Shown here: piece after piece, positions 8,690 to 17,693 of the stretch
Position numbering within the stretch: position 1 is the first letter of the stretch
Layout of the letters: every line of letters begins with the position of its first letter
DNA from: Daejeonella sp.
GTDB taxonomy: Bacteria > Bacteroidota > Bacteroidia > Sphingobacteriales > Sphingobacteriaceae
Reading direction: 5' to 3'
Length of the DNA: 39,671 bases
NCBI RefSeq assembly: GCF_030684675.1
Contig: NZ_JAUXXZ010000079.1
Coordinates: 1-39,671 of the forward strand
The notes under the pieces: generated by a model
Told to the model about the DNA's origin: nothing
The model's database searches: none
Seen by the model: only the letters and a program-made list of their open reading frames with translations
Program-made: the position numbers and the translations under genes

Positions 8690-11146
8690 TCAGGCAAGGA
8701 TTTCTATTCGTCTGAAATTCTTACTCGACTTTATTCTAACACGCTTCAAATCATCAAACTCCAGATCGTTAGTAAATTCTTTTCCGTCGATCAACACTTT
8801 AGAAGGGGTAAATGGCAAGCCAATTATTTTCAAATCATAAGTTTCATAACGGGGGGTGAATAAACCTTCTACTGTTTGTACAATAGTCATGGATTTGTGA
8901 TCGCCATTCACCACATACTTTTTCTCAAGGTAGATATTCTGCTCGAAGGCAAAGGTATCGTCATGATCCTCAAAATAGAAAGAATTCACTTCATAGTCAG
9001 AGTAATAAATCTGAAAAATCAGCTCATCAACCTCATACTCACCTACATATTGCATCAGGGGTGATTCCGGAATAACAGAACCTGCTTTTACAAAAATAGG
9101 CATTGAATCAATAGGCGCAGGTATCAGATGTTCCTGCCCTCCGACAAAGGATTCATGCGTCCAGTAATTATACCATTTACCGGCAGGTAAATACACATTT
9201 TTACTTGTCGCCCCGGGATCACTTACCGGAGCGACTAATATCTTATCTCCGAAAGTAAATATATCCTGAATGCTGTGTGTTAGAACATTTTCCTGTTCCT
9301 GCATGACCAATGGCCTGAGGATAGGGAAACTATGCCTGTAATGCTCCCAGAAAGCCGAGTAAATGTAAGGAAGCAGTCGGTACCTGAGTTCTATGAATTT
9401 ACGATTGATATCTTCATACTCCTGTCCGAAACTCCATGGCTCGCGCTCTGCAGTATCTCCTGCTGAATGAGCGCGCATGAATGGTGAAAATACACCCATC
9501 TGTATCCAGCGTGCAAATAACTCACCATCAGGTTCACCACTGAAACCACCAATATCTGTACCACAGAAAGAGATACCTGATATTGATAAACGCTGGCATT
9601 GTACTATGCCTATTTTAAGGTGTTCCCAGGAAGCAACATTATCCCCAGTCCACACCGTAGCATAACGCTGAACACCAGAATAACCTGCCCTGGTAATAGT
9701 AAATGGCCTTTTATTCTTTTGAAGTTTTTTCAATCCTTCATAAGTGGAGCGTACCATCTGCATGCCATAAATATTATGGGCTTTGCGGTGCGATCCATGA
9801 AATCCATCGTAATTATGACGCACATCAACCGGGAAAGTACCTGATCCGAATACAGCGGGCTCATTCATATCATTCCAAACTCCGGCTACTCCTGCATCAA
9901 CAAGCTCCTTGAATAATCCTCCCCACCATTCCCGTACTTTAGGATTTGTAAAGTCGGGAAACTGACATCTCCCAGGCCAAACATGCCCCTCCATAAAATA
10001 ATCATCACAACGCCGGCAGAAATAGTTATTTTGCTTACCCTCCTTAAAAATTCTGTAGTTTTCGTCAACTCTGATTCCCGGATCTATGATAACCACCATC
10101 TTAAATCCATCATCGGCCAGTTCCTTCATCATCCTTGCGGGATCAGGAAAATATTTTCTGTTCCAGGTAAAACAGCGATATCCATCCATATAATCTATGT
10201 CGAGATAGATCGCATCACAAGGAATCTTCCGCTCACGAAAATTACGGGCTATATCTTTTACTTTCTTTTCAGGATAATAACTCCAGCGACACTGATGAAA
10301 ACCCAATGTCCATTTTGCCGGCATCTGATGAGTTCCTGTCAGACTATGATAGCGCTTCAGTACATCCATCATATGCGGACCATGAATATAATAATATTGC
10401 ATTTCGCCACCATCAGCCCAAAAACTTATTTTATCCTTATCCTGACAGGCAAAATCAAAATGGCTTTTGAAGGTATTATCAAAAAATATCCCATAACTGA
10501 TACCTTCATTAATACCCATATAAAATGGGATGGTTCTGTAAAGCGGATCCTGCCCTTTCCCAAAAGAATAAGCATCGGTATTCCAATTTATATAACGGTT
10601 GCCACGTAGATTGAAATCGCTCGACTTATCACCTAATCCGAAAAAACTTTCTTCTTCATTGCATTTTTTTGTCGCGTATACATAATATCCACCAAAATCA
10701 ACATTCTCTTCCCAATGCATAGCACTCAGATCCTGATTGATCAAATGACCATGAATGTCTTCAAACGATACTAAAAAATCACTCTTGTTTATTACACAGG
10801 CTACAGTATTCGTTTGAACACTATAGGTATGTTCATCTTCAATACATGAAAATACTGTAACTTTTTGCTCAGTATGGCTGAGAGCGTAGGAAAACTCTTC
10901 AAGAAATACTCCCTGCGGAGCAAGTCTGACTCGTATTATTTCATCACTTACCACACGTACCTCAACCTGAGCACTCCCGTCAGAGAAGAAAAAACTATTG
11001 CCTTCCTGCCGGTACTCTTTTACAGCTGCCAGATACTTTTTAACGATGGGCTCAAGCCCCACAATCGGATTATTTACGTGTTGAATATCATCCTCAAGAT
11101 CATTGACATCCAAAACCGTAGATAAGGAATCCTTACTTACTTCCAT
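8690..11146 (-). CDS. glycoside hydrolase family 31 alpha-glucosidase
   Basis: An 818-residue GH31 enzyme with a long N-terminal beta-sandwich (to about residue 250), a TIM barrel and distal beta domains. The nucleophile is Asp426 in GVWNDMNEPAVFG. The acid/base is Asp502 in WTGDNVASW. DIDYMDGYRCFTWN and FMRAHSAGDT are further family landmarks. GH31 enzymes retain configuration while releasing alpha-glucose from maltooligosaccharides or related alpha-glucosides, and related members act on alpha-xylosides. No signal peptide is visible, so a cytosolic role with the downstream glgB is likely. The start ATG at 11146 has a long AT-rich leader. Confidence 0.93.
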   Translation of the reverse strand: MEVSKDSLSTVLDVNDLEDDIQHVNNPIVGLEPIVKKYLAAVKEYRQEGNSFFFSDGSAQVEVRVVSDEIIRVRLAPQGVFLEEFSYALSHTEQKVTVFSCIEDEHTYSVQTNTVACVINKSDFLVSFEDIHGHLINQDLSAMHWEENVDFGGYYVYATKKCNEEESFFGLGDKSSDFNLRGNRYINWNTDAYSFGKGQDPLYRTIPFYMGINEGISYGIFFDNTFKSHFDFACQDKDKISFWADGGEMQYYYIHGPHMMDVLKRYHSLTGTHQMPAKWTLGFHQCRWSYYPEKKVKDIARNFRERKIPCDAIYLDIDYMDGYRCFTWNRKYFPDPARMMKELADDGFKMVVIIDPGIRVDENYRIFKEGKQNNYFCRRCDDYFMEGHVWPGRCQFPDFTNPKVREWWGGLFKELVDAGVAGVWNDMNEPAVFGSGTFPVDVRHNYDGFHGSHRKAHNIYGMQMVRSTYEGLKKLQKNKRPFTITRAGYSGVQRYATVWTGDNVASWEHLKIGIVQCQRLSISGISFCGTDIGGFSGEPDGELFARWIQMGVFSPFMRAHSAGDTAEREPWSFGQEYEDINRKFIELRYRLLPYIYSAFWEHYRHSFPILRPLVMQEQENVLTHSIQDIFTFGDKILVAPVSDPGATSKNVYLPAGKWYNYWTHESFVGGQEHLIPAPIDSMPIFVKAGSVIPESPLMQYVGEYEVDELIFQIYYSDYEVNSFYFEDHDDTFAFEQNIYLEKKYVVNGDHKSMTIVQTVEGLFTPRYETYDLKIIGLPFTPSKVLIDGKEFTNDLEFDDLKRVRIKSSKNFRRIEILA

Positions 11147-11204
11147 ATTTTATTCTTTATTATATATTAAATGTCTTCTCCTGTTAGATATCTGAGAAGC
11201 CGGG

Positions 11205-11217
11205 GCTAAAGTTTAGC
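11205..11217. promoter_or_regulatory. 13-nt palindrome upstream of the GH31 gene
   Basis: GCTAAA and TTTAGC flank a single G, 59 bases before the GH31 start codon. The position suits an operator for the GH31-glgB pair, but symmetry is the only evidence. The rest of the 248-base gap holds the TonB receptor terminator and nothing else recognised. Confidence 0.25.
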
Positions 11218-11300
11218 TTAAACAATTCTGTATACTGCTTAAATTAATACTAAGCCACATAGTTAGAAATAAAAATCGAATCTGCCATATTTCTATACAA

Positions 11301-11335
11301 ATAAGTCCCGCTCCATTACATGGAACGAGACTTAT
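11301..11335 (-). terminator. Rho-independent terminator of the TonB receptor gene
   Basis: Arms 11301-11315 and 11321-11335 pair over 15 bases. The two mismatches on the plus strand become G-U wobbles in the minus-strand RNA, so the stem is complete only in that direction. The minus strand continues with TTTGTAT. It separates the receptor gene from the GH31-glgB pair. Confidence 0.8.
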
Positions 11336-11394
11336 AAATTGGTTAGTATAAAATTTTCAGATCATTTAAATAGAGTCCTATTTGATGCCTGATC

Positions 11395-14271
11395 TTATTG
11401 ATTAAATGTAAAGCCAATATAATACATACCGCCCATCTCAGGGTTTCCGTATGATGTTACATAGTACTTATTGAATATATCTGATGCTCCGATCTTAACC
11501 ATACCCTTCACTGAAGGAATTTTCAGATTCACCTGAGCATCTACAGTTCCAAAAGATGGAACCGCTCCTGAGGCAAAAGATGATGCCCAATAGAATGAAT
11601 CCTGCCAGCGGTATGAAACATTCATACCTACATTCTTTGCAACACTGCGATTACTGACTCCCAGGTTATAGCGTACTTTTGGAGTGTTAAAATCATTTAC
11701 ATAAGTTGCAGGAAGATCCCCTATCTGATTATATGAAACATTACCATTCAGATTGAATTTTCCGATTAAATAATCCAGTCCAAGTGCCATTCCGTAAGCA
11801 GAAACATCACCAGCAGCATTAACCGGTACACCAAACTTGGTAAATGCTGTGCCATTTTGCTGGAATACCTCGATAGCAGTAATGAAATCCTTGTAAGAAT
11901 TATAATATCCATAGGCATCAACCAATACATTACTTCCAAGTAATCCTTTATATCCAAGTTCGTAAGCTTTTACACTTTCAGGTCTTACACCTTTAGGATC
12001 GAATGTATAGGTCTGAAGTAAAGCAGGGTTTGCTGCTCCTGCTGAAGCTGAAGCTAGGAAATTCCTGTAGCTGACATCTGTAAACGGTTTATTAGTATAT
12101 AGGTTATACTTTTGAACCATCTCAGGTAAACCACCAATTAAACGGGTTGATCCGCCACCCACAGAAAGGTCGATGTACTGATTTTGTGTGGTTGGATTAC
12201 GGTAACCGGTTTGGTAAGATAAGCGGATATTATTATTGGGTGCAACGGTATAAACACCTGTAATTCTAGGTGTAAACCTGCCCTCAAAATTCATGTTTTT
12301 ATCATAACGACCAGAAACAGCAAGTTTGAATGATTCACTTAGCTTTTTACCCATTTGAATAAAGGCACCAGTCTCATCAATATCAATTGTGCGGTTAAGA
12401 TCATCAAATACTGTACCTGCAGAATTCAGGTCATATCTTCTGAATGATGCTCCTACCTGAAGATCCAAAGCACCTTTCAAAGCATTTGTGAAATTATACA
12501 TTCCCTCATAATGCCAAAGATTACTTTTATCATCAAATTTTGCGCCCAGACCTGAACTGATCGTAGTGTTCATGATTTTGTGTTTAGCAGCTGCGAATTG
12601 TGCAGAACCGGGTTCAAATCTACCCTGATCGGCAACAGAACGGGCCATTGCATGGGCCTGAGCATCAGGTAAACCGGCAGAACGTGCACCTACATAATTA
12701 CCAATATATTGAGGGAACCATGTGGTACTTGCCTTTGATGTTTCATTAATATAACTACCAAGGATTGAAGAGATGTAAGAATCTCCGGAACGCTCTTGTG
12801 TGGTATAACCACGAACAACAAAGTCTTCTCCCTTCAACTCCAGTTTGTATTGTCCGATACTGAAATTTCGTAGTGAATAACGATCTGAACCAGTATAAAC
12901 GGATGTACCAGAACCCCAGTTAGCCTGAAAAATGGCTTGAACTGTGTTACTTAGTTTATAATGTAATGAAGTCGATGTTTTCAATGATTTGGTATTATAA
13001 TCGACAAGATTAACCTCATTATATCCGGTTCTTGAAACAGCCTGATCAGGAATAATTCCTGCCCTCAAACCGAAGTTGAAAGGAAGAACATTTTGAATAG
13101 TAGGTCTTAATGCAGCCGGAAAAGCACTCAAAAATCCACCAATCTGAGCAGGAGTAGCCGTTGGAGGTAGAGAGGCATTGATCATCCCGATAATATTTGG
13201 AATTGCACCACCAGTTGCTGCTGCAACACCGGCATTAGTTGCCGATTGAACTGAGTTTGCAATAATTCTCATATTTTGACTCACTTCATCACCATAGCTA
13301 TTTATACCATCATAATTTGGATCAGTGCTCCGGTTACCGTTTTTAAAGGTTCTTGCGGTACGATCAAAGTTAGAATAGTTTGATGCCTGCCAGTCGTCCG
13401 CCTGCAGGAATGAAAATGTAGTCTTAAATGCAAATTTATTCCAGGCTTTGGCAACCCGAACTCCAGCTTCCTCAAATGGCTGGGTATCACGTAACGGATC
13501 ATTTACATGGTTTATTCCTTTCTTGATCGAAAAGCTGACACCTTCTGATGTAAATGGATCTTTAGATGTCATTAACATTGTTCCGTTGATACCACCTGCA
13601 CCATATAAAGCAGAGGAAGCACCTGGAAGAAGCTCAACATTATCAACATCCAGTTCAGATATACCTATAATATTACCCACTGAAAAATTCAGACCTGGAG
13701 CCTGATTATCCATACCATCTATATACTGGTTAAATCGGGTATTACCGTTGGCATTAAAACCTCTGGTATTGATTGATTTAAAAGTTAAACTTTGTGCACT
13801 CATCTCAACACCTTTCAGATTATTAAGGGCGTCATAAAAGGTTGGTGATGCAGTTTCGCGTATTGCAGCCTGTCCGAAACGCTCAATTGAAACCGGAGAT
13901 TCCAAAATCCGCTCCGGGGTACGTGAAGCGGCAACTACAACCTCCTGTCCCAGAATCGACTGTGATTCCATAGCAAATGCCAAATCAGAAACTGAAGCCC
14001 TTACTTCCTGCTCGATTGATTTATAACCAAGATAACTGATCACAATTGTAAATGGGGTACTCTCAGAGGTACTGAAAGTAAACTTACCATCTGCATTTGT
14101 GGATGTCCCAATTGATTTTCCTTTTACATTAATGGAAACTCCGGGTAAGGTTTCATTTGTTTGTTTGTCGGTAACAGTTCCCGAAATAGTAATGCTTTGA
14201 GCAAATGCCATTGATATGGTCAGTGTAAGCAGGACTAAAAAACAGGCAAAACGAGTAAAGTTTCTGTTCAT
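11395..14271 (-). CDS. TonB-dependent outer-membrane receptor with carboxypeptidase-D-like N-terminal domain
   Basis: A 958-residue receptor. It has a signal peptide (MNRNFTRFACFLVLLTLT, cleaved near AFAQS) and a CarboxypepD_reg-like beta domain (ISGTVTDKQTNETLPGVSI, about residues 18-100). The plug domain follows (VVVAASRTPERILESP through SSALYGAGGINGTMLM, about 120-240), then a 22-strand barrel ending YYIGFTFNQ. It imports an unidentified ligand using TonB energy. I start at ATG 14271 because the signal peptide begins there. The frame extends ten codons to 14301, but that would lie almost on the predicted transcription start. No SusD-like partner follows, so it is not a standard SusCD pair. 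Confidence 0.93.
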   Translation of the reverse strand: MNRNFTRFACFLVLLTLTISMAFAQSITISGTVTDKQTNETLPGVSINVKGKSIGTSTNADGKFTFSTSESTPFTIVISYLGYKSIEQEVRASVSDLAFAMESQSILGQEVVVAASRTPERILESPVSIERFGQAAIRETASPTFYDALNNLKGVEMSAQSLTFKSINTRGFNANGNTRFNQYIDGMDNQAPGLNFSVGNIIGISELDVDNVELLPGASSALYGAGGINGTMLMTSKDPFTSEGVSFSIKKGINHVNDPLRDTQPFEEAGVRVAKAWNKFAFKTTFSFLQADDWQASNYSNFDRTARTFKNGNRSTDPNYDGINSYGDEVSQNMRIIANSVQSATNAGVAAATGGAIPNIIGMINASLPPTATPAQIGGFLSAFPAALRPTIQNVLPFNFGLRAGIIPDQAVSRTGYNEVNLVDYNTKSLKTSTSLHYKLSNTVQAIFQANWGSGTSVYTGSDRYSLRNFSIGQYKLELKGEDFVVRGYTTQERSGDSYISSILGSYINETSKASTTWFPQYIGNYVGARSAGLPDAQAHAMARSVADQGRFEPGSAQFAAAKHKIMNTTISSGLGAKFDDKSNLWHYEGMYNFTNALKGALDLQVGASFRRYDLNSAGTVFDDLNRTIDIDETGAFIQMGKKLSESFKLAVSGRYDKNMNFEGRFTPRITGVYTVAPNNNIRLSYQTGYRNPTTQNQYIDLSVGGGSTRLIGGLPEMVQKYNLYTNKPFTDVSYRNFLASASAGAANPALLQTYTFDPKGVRPESVKAYELGYKGLLGSNVLVDAYGYYNSYKDFITAIEVFQQNGTAFTKFGVPVNAAGDVSAYGMALGLDYLIGKFNLNGNVSYNQIGDLPATYVNDFNTPKVRYNLGVSNRSVAKNVGMNVSYRWQDSFYWASSFASGAVPSFGTVDAQVNLKIPSVKGMVKIGASDIFNKYYVTSYGNPEMGGMYYIGFTFNQ

Positions 14272-14311
14272 AATTCTCAGATTTATATTGGTTAAAAACA
14301 TTTTAACTATA

Positions 14312-14338
14312 CAAAATACTGTAATATTTTAATTCAAA
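14312..14338 (-). promoter_or_regulatory. candidate promoter of the TonB receptor gene
   Basis: On the minus strand a TTTG (14335-14338) is followed after 16 bases by TATTTTG (14312-14318), close to the Bacteroidetes -33 / -7 pattern TTTG and TAnnTTTG. It lies about 41 bases before the preferred start at 14271. Confidence 0.35.
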
Positions 14339-14493
14339 CAAAGGATTTTGATATTTATTTATGCTTGCATAGTAAAATTCCCGCTCCATTCACAAATATC
14401 AAGGAATTCGGACCTTTTTTAAATTGCGCCAAAGCAAACATAATTTTGAATTAACTATTAATTTTTAACATATTTAATTTTTTAAAAAATCTC

Positions 14494-16935
14494 ATGAAAA
14501 TAGGTAAAGCAGTCCTTTCAGGTCTTTTTGCTTTTGCATTGATCTATGCCCTCAATAATAAATTCGGGGATATTCCACCACTTGCCAGATTCCTTGATCC
14601 ATTCAATGGTTTCTGGGCAAATGCTGAAAACAAAGTGCAGGACCCTGAAAAGGATTTGACAATTGAAGGCTTAAACGGTCTGGTTGAAATCCATTTTGAT
14701 GATCAGATGATCCCTCATATTTTCGCTGACAATGATCATGACCTGTATTTTGCTCAGGGCTATATCACTGCAAAAGACAGATTATGGCAAATGGATTTTC
14801 AGACGCGTTTTGCTGCCGGAAGACTCTCGGAGGTGGTTGGTCCAAAAGCAATTGAACTCGATCGATACCAGCGACGTATGGGAATGAGCTTCGGAGCCGA
14901 GAACATGGTCGAAGTAATGATGAAGGATCCTGAGATCAAGGCTATAATGAACGCCTATTCTGCAGGTGTAAACGCCTATATACATTCTCTGAAACCTGCC
15001 GATTATCCAATTGAATTCAAGCTTTTAAATTATGAACCCGAAGATTGGAAACCATTATACTCTGCCCTATTATTGAAACTCATGTCGGCCACCCTTGCCG
15101 GAGGTTCCAATGAATTCTATATGAATAATATCCTGCAGAAATATGGACCGGAGATTACCAAAGATCTTTTCCCGGATTATCCTTTCAGAGAGGATCCGAT
15201 CATACCTGTTGGAACAAAATGGGATTTTGATCCGATTAACATCCCACAAATACCTGCCATAAGTGAAAATAAAACTACTTCCAATATAAAAACAAAAGAA
15301 AAAGAAGAAGGTATTGGAAGCAATAACTGGGCACTTTCGGGATCTAAAACCGCCAGTGGCTTTCCTTTACTATCCAACGACCCTCATTTAGACCTTACCC
15401 TGCCTGCTATCTGGTATCAGATCCAGCTTGCATCGACCGATATGAATGCCTGCGGAGTTTCGATTCCTGGTTCACCGGGAATTATTATCGGTTTTAACAA
15501 GGATGTGGCATGGGGGGTAACGAATGTAGGTGCTGATGTTCTTGACTGGTACAACATTAAGTTTAAAGATGCTTCAAAAAAGGAATACTGGTTCGATAAC
15601 AAATGGAATCCAGTAAAGGAGCGGATTGAGAACATAAAAATCAGCAATGGTCAAACATTGACCGATACTGTTTTGTACACCCATCATGGACCTGTAGTTT
15701 ATACCAGCGAACAAAGACCTGATAATTTTTCTAAGATCAATAATATACCGACCGGTCATGCCTTAAAATGGGTTGCCCATATTGGCTCAAATGATGTCAG
15801 GACATTCATCTCCCTTAACAAGGCAAAGAATTACGACGACTATCGTAAAGCGCTAACTTATTTTTCTGCTCCTGCACAGAATTTTGTGTTTGCAAGTGTT
15901 GAAAATGATATTGCGATCACACCAAATGGCTATTTCCCTTTGAAATGGAAGGGACAGGGCAAATTTTTACTGGATGGAACAGATCCTGCAAATGACTGGA
16001 AAGACAGGATTCCGGCAGAACATAACCCAACCGTCAAAAACCCTGAACGGAATTTTGTAAGCTCGGCAAATCAGTTTCCATCTGATCAGAGCTATCCATA
16101 TTACCTTAACTGGGAATATTCTGGTTACGAGCGTTCACACCGCATCAACAAAAGACTATCGGTAATGACTCAGGCAAATGTTGATAGCCTTCAAAATTTA
16201 CAGAATGATAATTACAGTATCCTGGCTGAAAATATTTTATCAACCTTGGTCAGCCTGATTGATTCCGAGAAACTGAATGCCAGTGAACGTGAAGGATTTG
16301 AGATAGTCAGCAAATGGAATAAATTTTTCGATGCTGATGAAATTGGGGCAAGCATCTTTGAACTTTGGCATAAGAATCTGGGGATCCAGATCTGGCAGGA
16401 TGATTTTGGTGATCCGAAAACACCAATGCGATATCCTTCGCGCGACAGGAATGTGGAGCTACTTCTCAATGAGCCCGATGCAGTATGGTGGGATAATGTA
16501 AAAACTGCAAAAAAAGAAACCCGTGCTGATCTGGTTAATGCCTCTTTTAAATTTGCTATCGACAGCCTCCAACGAAAATTCGGTCCTTTAGACAGCGACT
16601 GGGCATGGGCTAACTTGAAAAAGACCCATGTTCCCCATCTGGCCAAGGTCGCAGGATTCGGATCGAAGTTCCTTTATAATGGAGGATCAAAAACGTCGGT
16701 TAATGCAACAAGCGAAAGCAATGGCCCTTCATGGCGAATGATCGTTGCGCTTGGCAAGGATGTAAAGGCTTATGGTGTATTCCCCGGGGGTGAGTCAGGA
16801 AATCCGGGCAGCCATTATTATGATGATATGATCGATACCTGGTCGGATGGTAAACTAAATGAATTGGTTTACCTGAAAGCGAAAGATGAGAAGTCAAAAC
16901 GCATCATTTCTTCCTGGAAACTAAGTAAAAAATAA
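14494..16935 (+). CDS. penicillin-acylase family N-terminal-nucleophile hydrolase
   Basis: This 813-residue protein belongs to the penicillin amidase / acylase family (Ntn hydrolases, family S45). An N-terminal hydrophobic segment (about residues 5-22) acts as a signal or anchor. The alpha part includes HIFADNDHDLYFAQGY and KDRLWQMDFQTRFAAGRLSE. Self-cleavage would occur before Ser276 in GIGSNNWALSG, generating the beta chain whose N-terminal Ser is the nucleophile. SNDPHLDLTLPAIWY is the next family landmark. Such enzymes hydrolyse amide bonds of beta-lactams, N-acyl-homoserine lactones or other acyl-amines, and the substrate cannot be read here. It is divergent from the TonB receptor and followed by a small membrane protein. 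Confidence 0.92.
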   Translation: MKIGKAVLSGLFAFALIYALNNKFGDIPPLARFLDPFNGFWANAENKVQDPEKDLTIEGLNGLVEIHFDDQMIPHIFADNDHDLYFAQGYITAKDRLWQMDFQTRFAAGRLSEVVGPKAIELDRYQRRMGMSFGAENMVEVMMKDPEIKAIMNAYSAGVNAYIHSLKPADYPIEFKLLNYEPEDWKPLYSALLLKLMSATLAGGSNEFYMNNILQKYGPEITKDLFPDYPFREDPIIPVGTKWDFDPINIPQIPAISENKTTSNIKTKEKEEGIGSNNWALSGSKTASGFPLLSNDPHLDLTLPAIWYQIQLASTDMNACGVSIPGSPGIIIGFNKDVAWGVTNVGADVLDWYNIKFKDASKKEYWFDNKWNPVKERIENIKISNGQTLTDTVLYTHHGPVVYTSEQRPDNFSKINNIPTGHALKWVAHIGSNDVRTFISLNKAKNYDDYRKALTYFSAPAQNFVFASVENDIAITPNGYFPLKWKGQGKFLLDGTDPANDWKDRIPAEHNPTVKNPERNFVSSANQFPSDQSYPYYLNWEYSGYERSHRINKRLSVMTQANVDSLQNLQNDNYSILAENILSTLVSLIDSEKLNASEREGFEIVSKWNKFFDADEIGASIFELWHKNLGIQIWQDDFGDPKTPMRYPSRDRNVELLLNEPDAVWWDNVKTAKKETRADLVNASFKFAIDSLQRKFGPLDSDWAWANLKKTHVPHLAKVAGFGSKFLYNGGSKTSVNATSESNGPSWRMIVALGKDVKAYGVFPGGESGNPGSHYYDDMIDTWSDGKLNELVYLKAKDEKSKRIISSWKLSKK

Positions 16936-16963
16936 ACCGGCTAAAATCTTAAATAGAAAAATC

Positions 16964-17314
16964 ATGCTTATACTTATTATCGCCATAGTTTCACTGATCT
17001 TACAATTTTTTCTTCCCTGGTGGATCATTGCACCCATTGCTTTTGGCCTTTCTTTCTGGATGGCCAGATCAGGTAAACAGGCCTTTGGCTCTGCATTCCT
17101 GGCTATATTCCTCTTATGGATAGGTATGGGATTAATCCATACTCTCCCAAATGAAAATATCCTGGCGAACAGAGTCGGGAGCATGCTAAGCCTGCCGGAA
17201 ACTTCATTTAACTGGATAATTGTTCTGTTGATTTCTGGAATAATCGGGGGACTTGCATCCGGGTTTTCAGGACTATCAGGATTTTTATTCAAAGAAGCGG
17301 TGAAGAAGAGTTGA
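16964..17314 (+). CDS. small integral membrane protein, unknown function
   Basis: A 116-residue hydrophobic protein with about four membrane helices (roughly residues 1-20, 22-38, 43-62 and 84-106, the last glycine-rich: SGIIGGLASGFSGLSG). I do not recognise a characterised family. It starts 28 bases after the acylase gene, so the pair is probably one transcript. Its stop codon TGA (17312-17314) lies inside the start of a GA-rich repeat (17308-17341), suggesting the repeat was inserted at, or has eroded, the 3' end. Confidence 0.7.
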   Translation: MLILIIAIVSLILQFFLPWWIIAPIAFGLSFWMARSGKQAFGSAFLAIFLLWIGMGLIHTLPNENILANRVGSMLSLPETSFNWIIVLLISGIIGGLASGFSGLSGFLFKEAVKKS

Positions 17315-17341
17315 GAGTGGAGAGTTGAGAATGGAGAATGG
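17308..17341 (+). repeat. GA-rich low-complexity repeat (left copy)
   Basis: GAGTTGAGAGTGGAGAG and similar words overlap the stop codon of the preceding gene. The 14-base word GGAGAGTTGAGAAT (17319-17332) recurs inverted at 17623-17636. The same family brackets the four-helix-bundle gene near 33 kb. Confidence 0.75.
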
Positions 17342-17457
17342 ACAAAAGTTGATAATTGGTTCATTGTAGATTTTGTTGACATTCCCTTGATTTTTTATTA
17401 TACTTAGAATTAGTATTTGCTTCAAGTTAATATTTCTTCCAAAGAATTTCATGCAAA

Positions 17458-17501
17458 CCTTATACCGACCTTATAGGACCCTTATACTGACTTTATACCG
17501 A
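17458..17501. repeat. four direct 11-bp repeats, C(C/T)TTATA family
   Basis: Four consecutive 11-base units start at 17458, 17469, 17480 and 17491 with consensus CCTTATACCGA. They are followed by an inverted partial copy so that TATACC (17494-17499) faces GGTATA (17506-17511). The period equals about one helical turn. Confidence 0.8.
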
Positions 17502-17620
17502 TATAGGTATAGGATAACAAGGCTTAAGCGAGGCTCAACCCTCTCGGGTGTCAGGGCTCATTTGATGATTAGTACTATATAGAATAGGGAATAGCACAAT
17601 GACTGGTTCAATTAACAATA

Positions 17621-17660
17621 CAATTCTCAACTCTCCCTTCTCAACCCGATGGCTATCGGG
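17621..17660 (-). repeat. inverted GA-rich repeat plus CCCGAT hairpin
   Basis: The complement of GGAGAGTTGAGAAT lies at 17623-17636. It is followed by the stem CCCGAT (17645-17650) and ATCGGG (17655-17660) around GGCT. An ATG inside this hairpin (17649) opens the LuxE-like frame but is probably not its start. Confidence 0.7.
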
Positions 17661-17682
17661 TCTCAACTAACAACACATTTCC

Positions 17683-17690
17683 TATCTTTG
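17683..17690 (+). promoter_or_regulatory. -7 promoter box (TATCTTTG) of the LuxE-like gene
   Basis: An exact match to the Bacteroidetes -7 consensus TAnnTTTG. Transcription from it would begin around 17694, at or next to an in-frame GTG. No convincing -33 TTTG is visible 17-21 bases upstream. Confidence 0.55.
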
Positions 17691-17693
17691 TAC

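Larger units (their letters stand above)
17342..17682. other. gene-free, repeat-filled interval
   Basis: No convincing coding region. It contains the 11-bp array at 17458-17501, the inverted GA-rich repeat at 17621-17645 and a CCCGAT/ATCGGG hairpin at 17645-17660. The remainder is AT-rich and unremarkable. A mosaic of short Bacteroidetes intergenic repeats is the simplest description. Confidence 0.6.

Noticed and set aside
9983-10609. Plus-strand frame of 208 codons inside the GH31 gene
   Set aside because: It is antisense to a well-supported GH31 gene with intact catalytic motifs, and its product is a low-complexity Ile/His-rich string with no family likeness.
11395-14271. SusC/SusD polysaccharide utilisation locus
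   Set aside because: The receptor has a TonB plug and barrel but no SusD gene, and its own terminator separates it from the downstream GH31-glgB pair.
11307-14390. Word CCCGCTCCATT shared by the TonB terminator (11307-11317) and the region upstream of the TonB gene (14380-14390)
   Set aside because: Eleven bases once each, with no extended similarity. Chance is likely enough that I do not call a repeat pair.
16212-16646. Minus-strand frame of 144 codons
   Set aside because: Antisense to the penicillin-acylase gene, with Ser/Leu-rich composition typical of a shadow frame.
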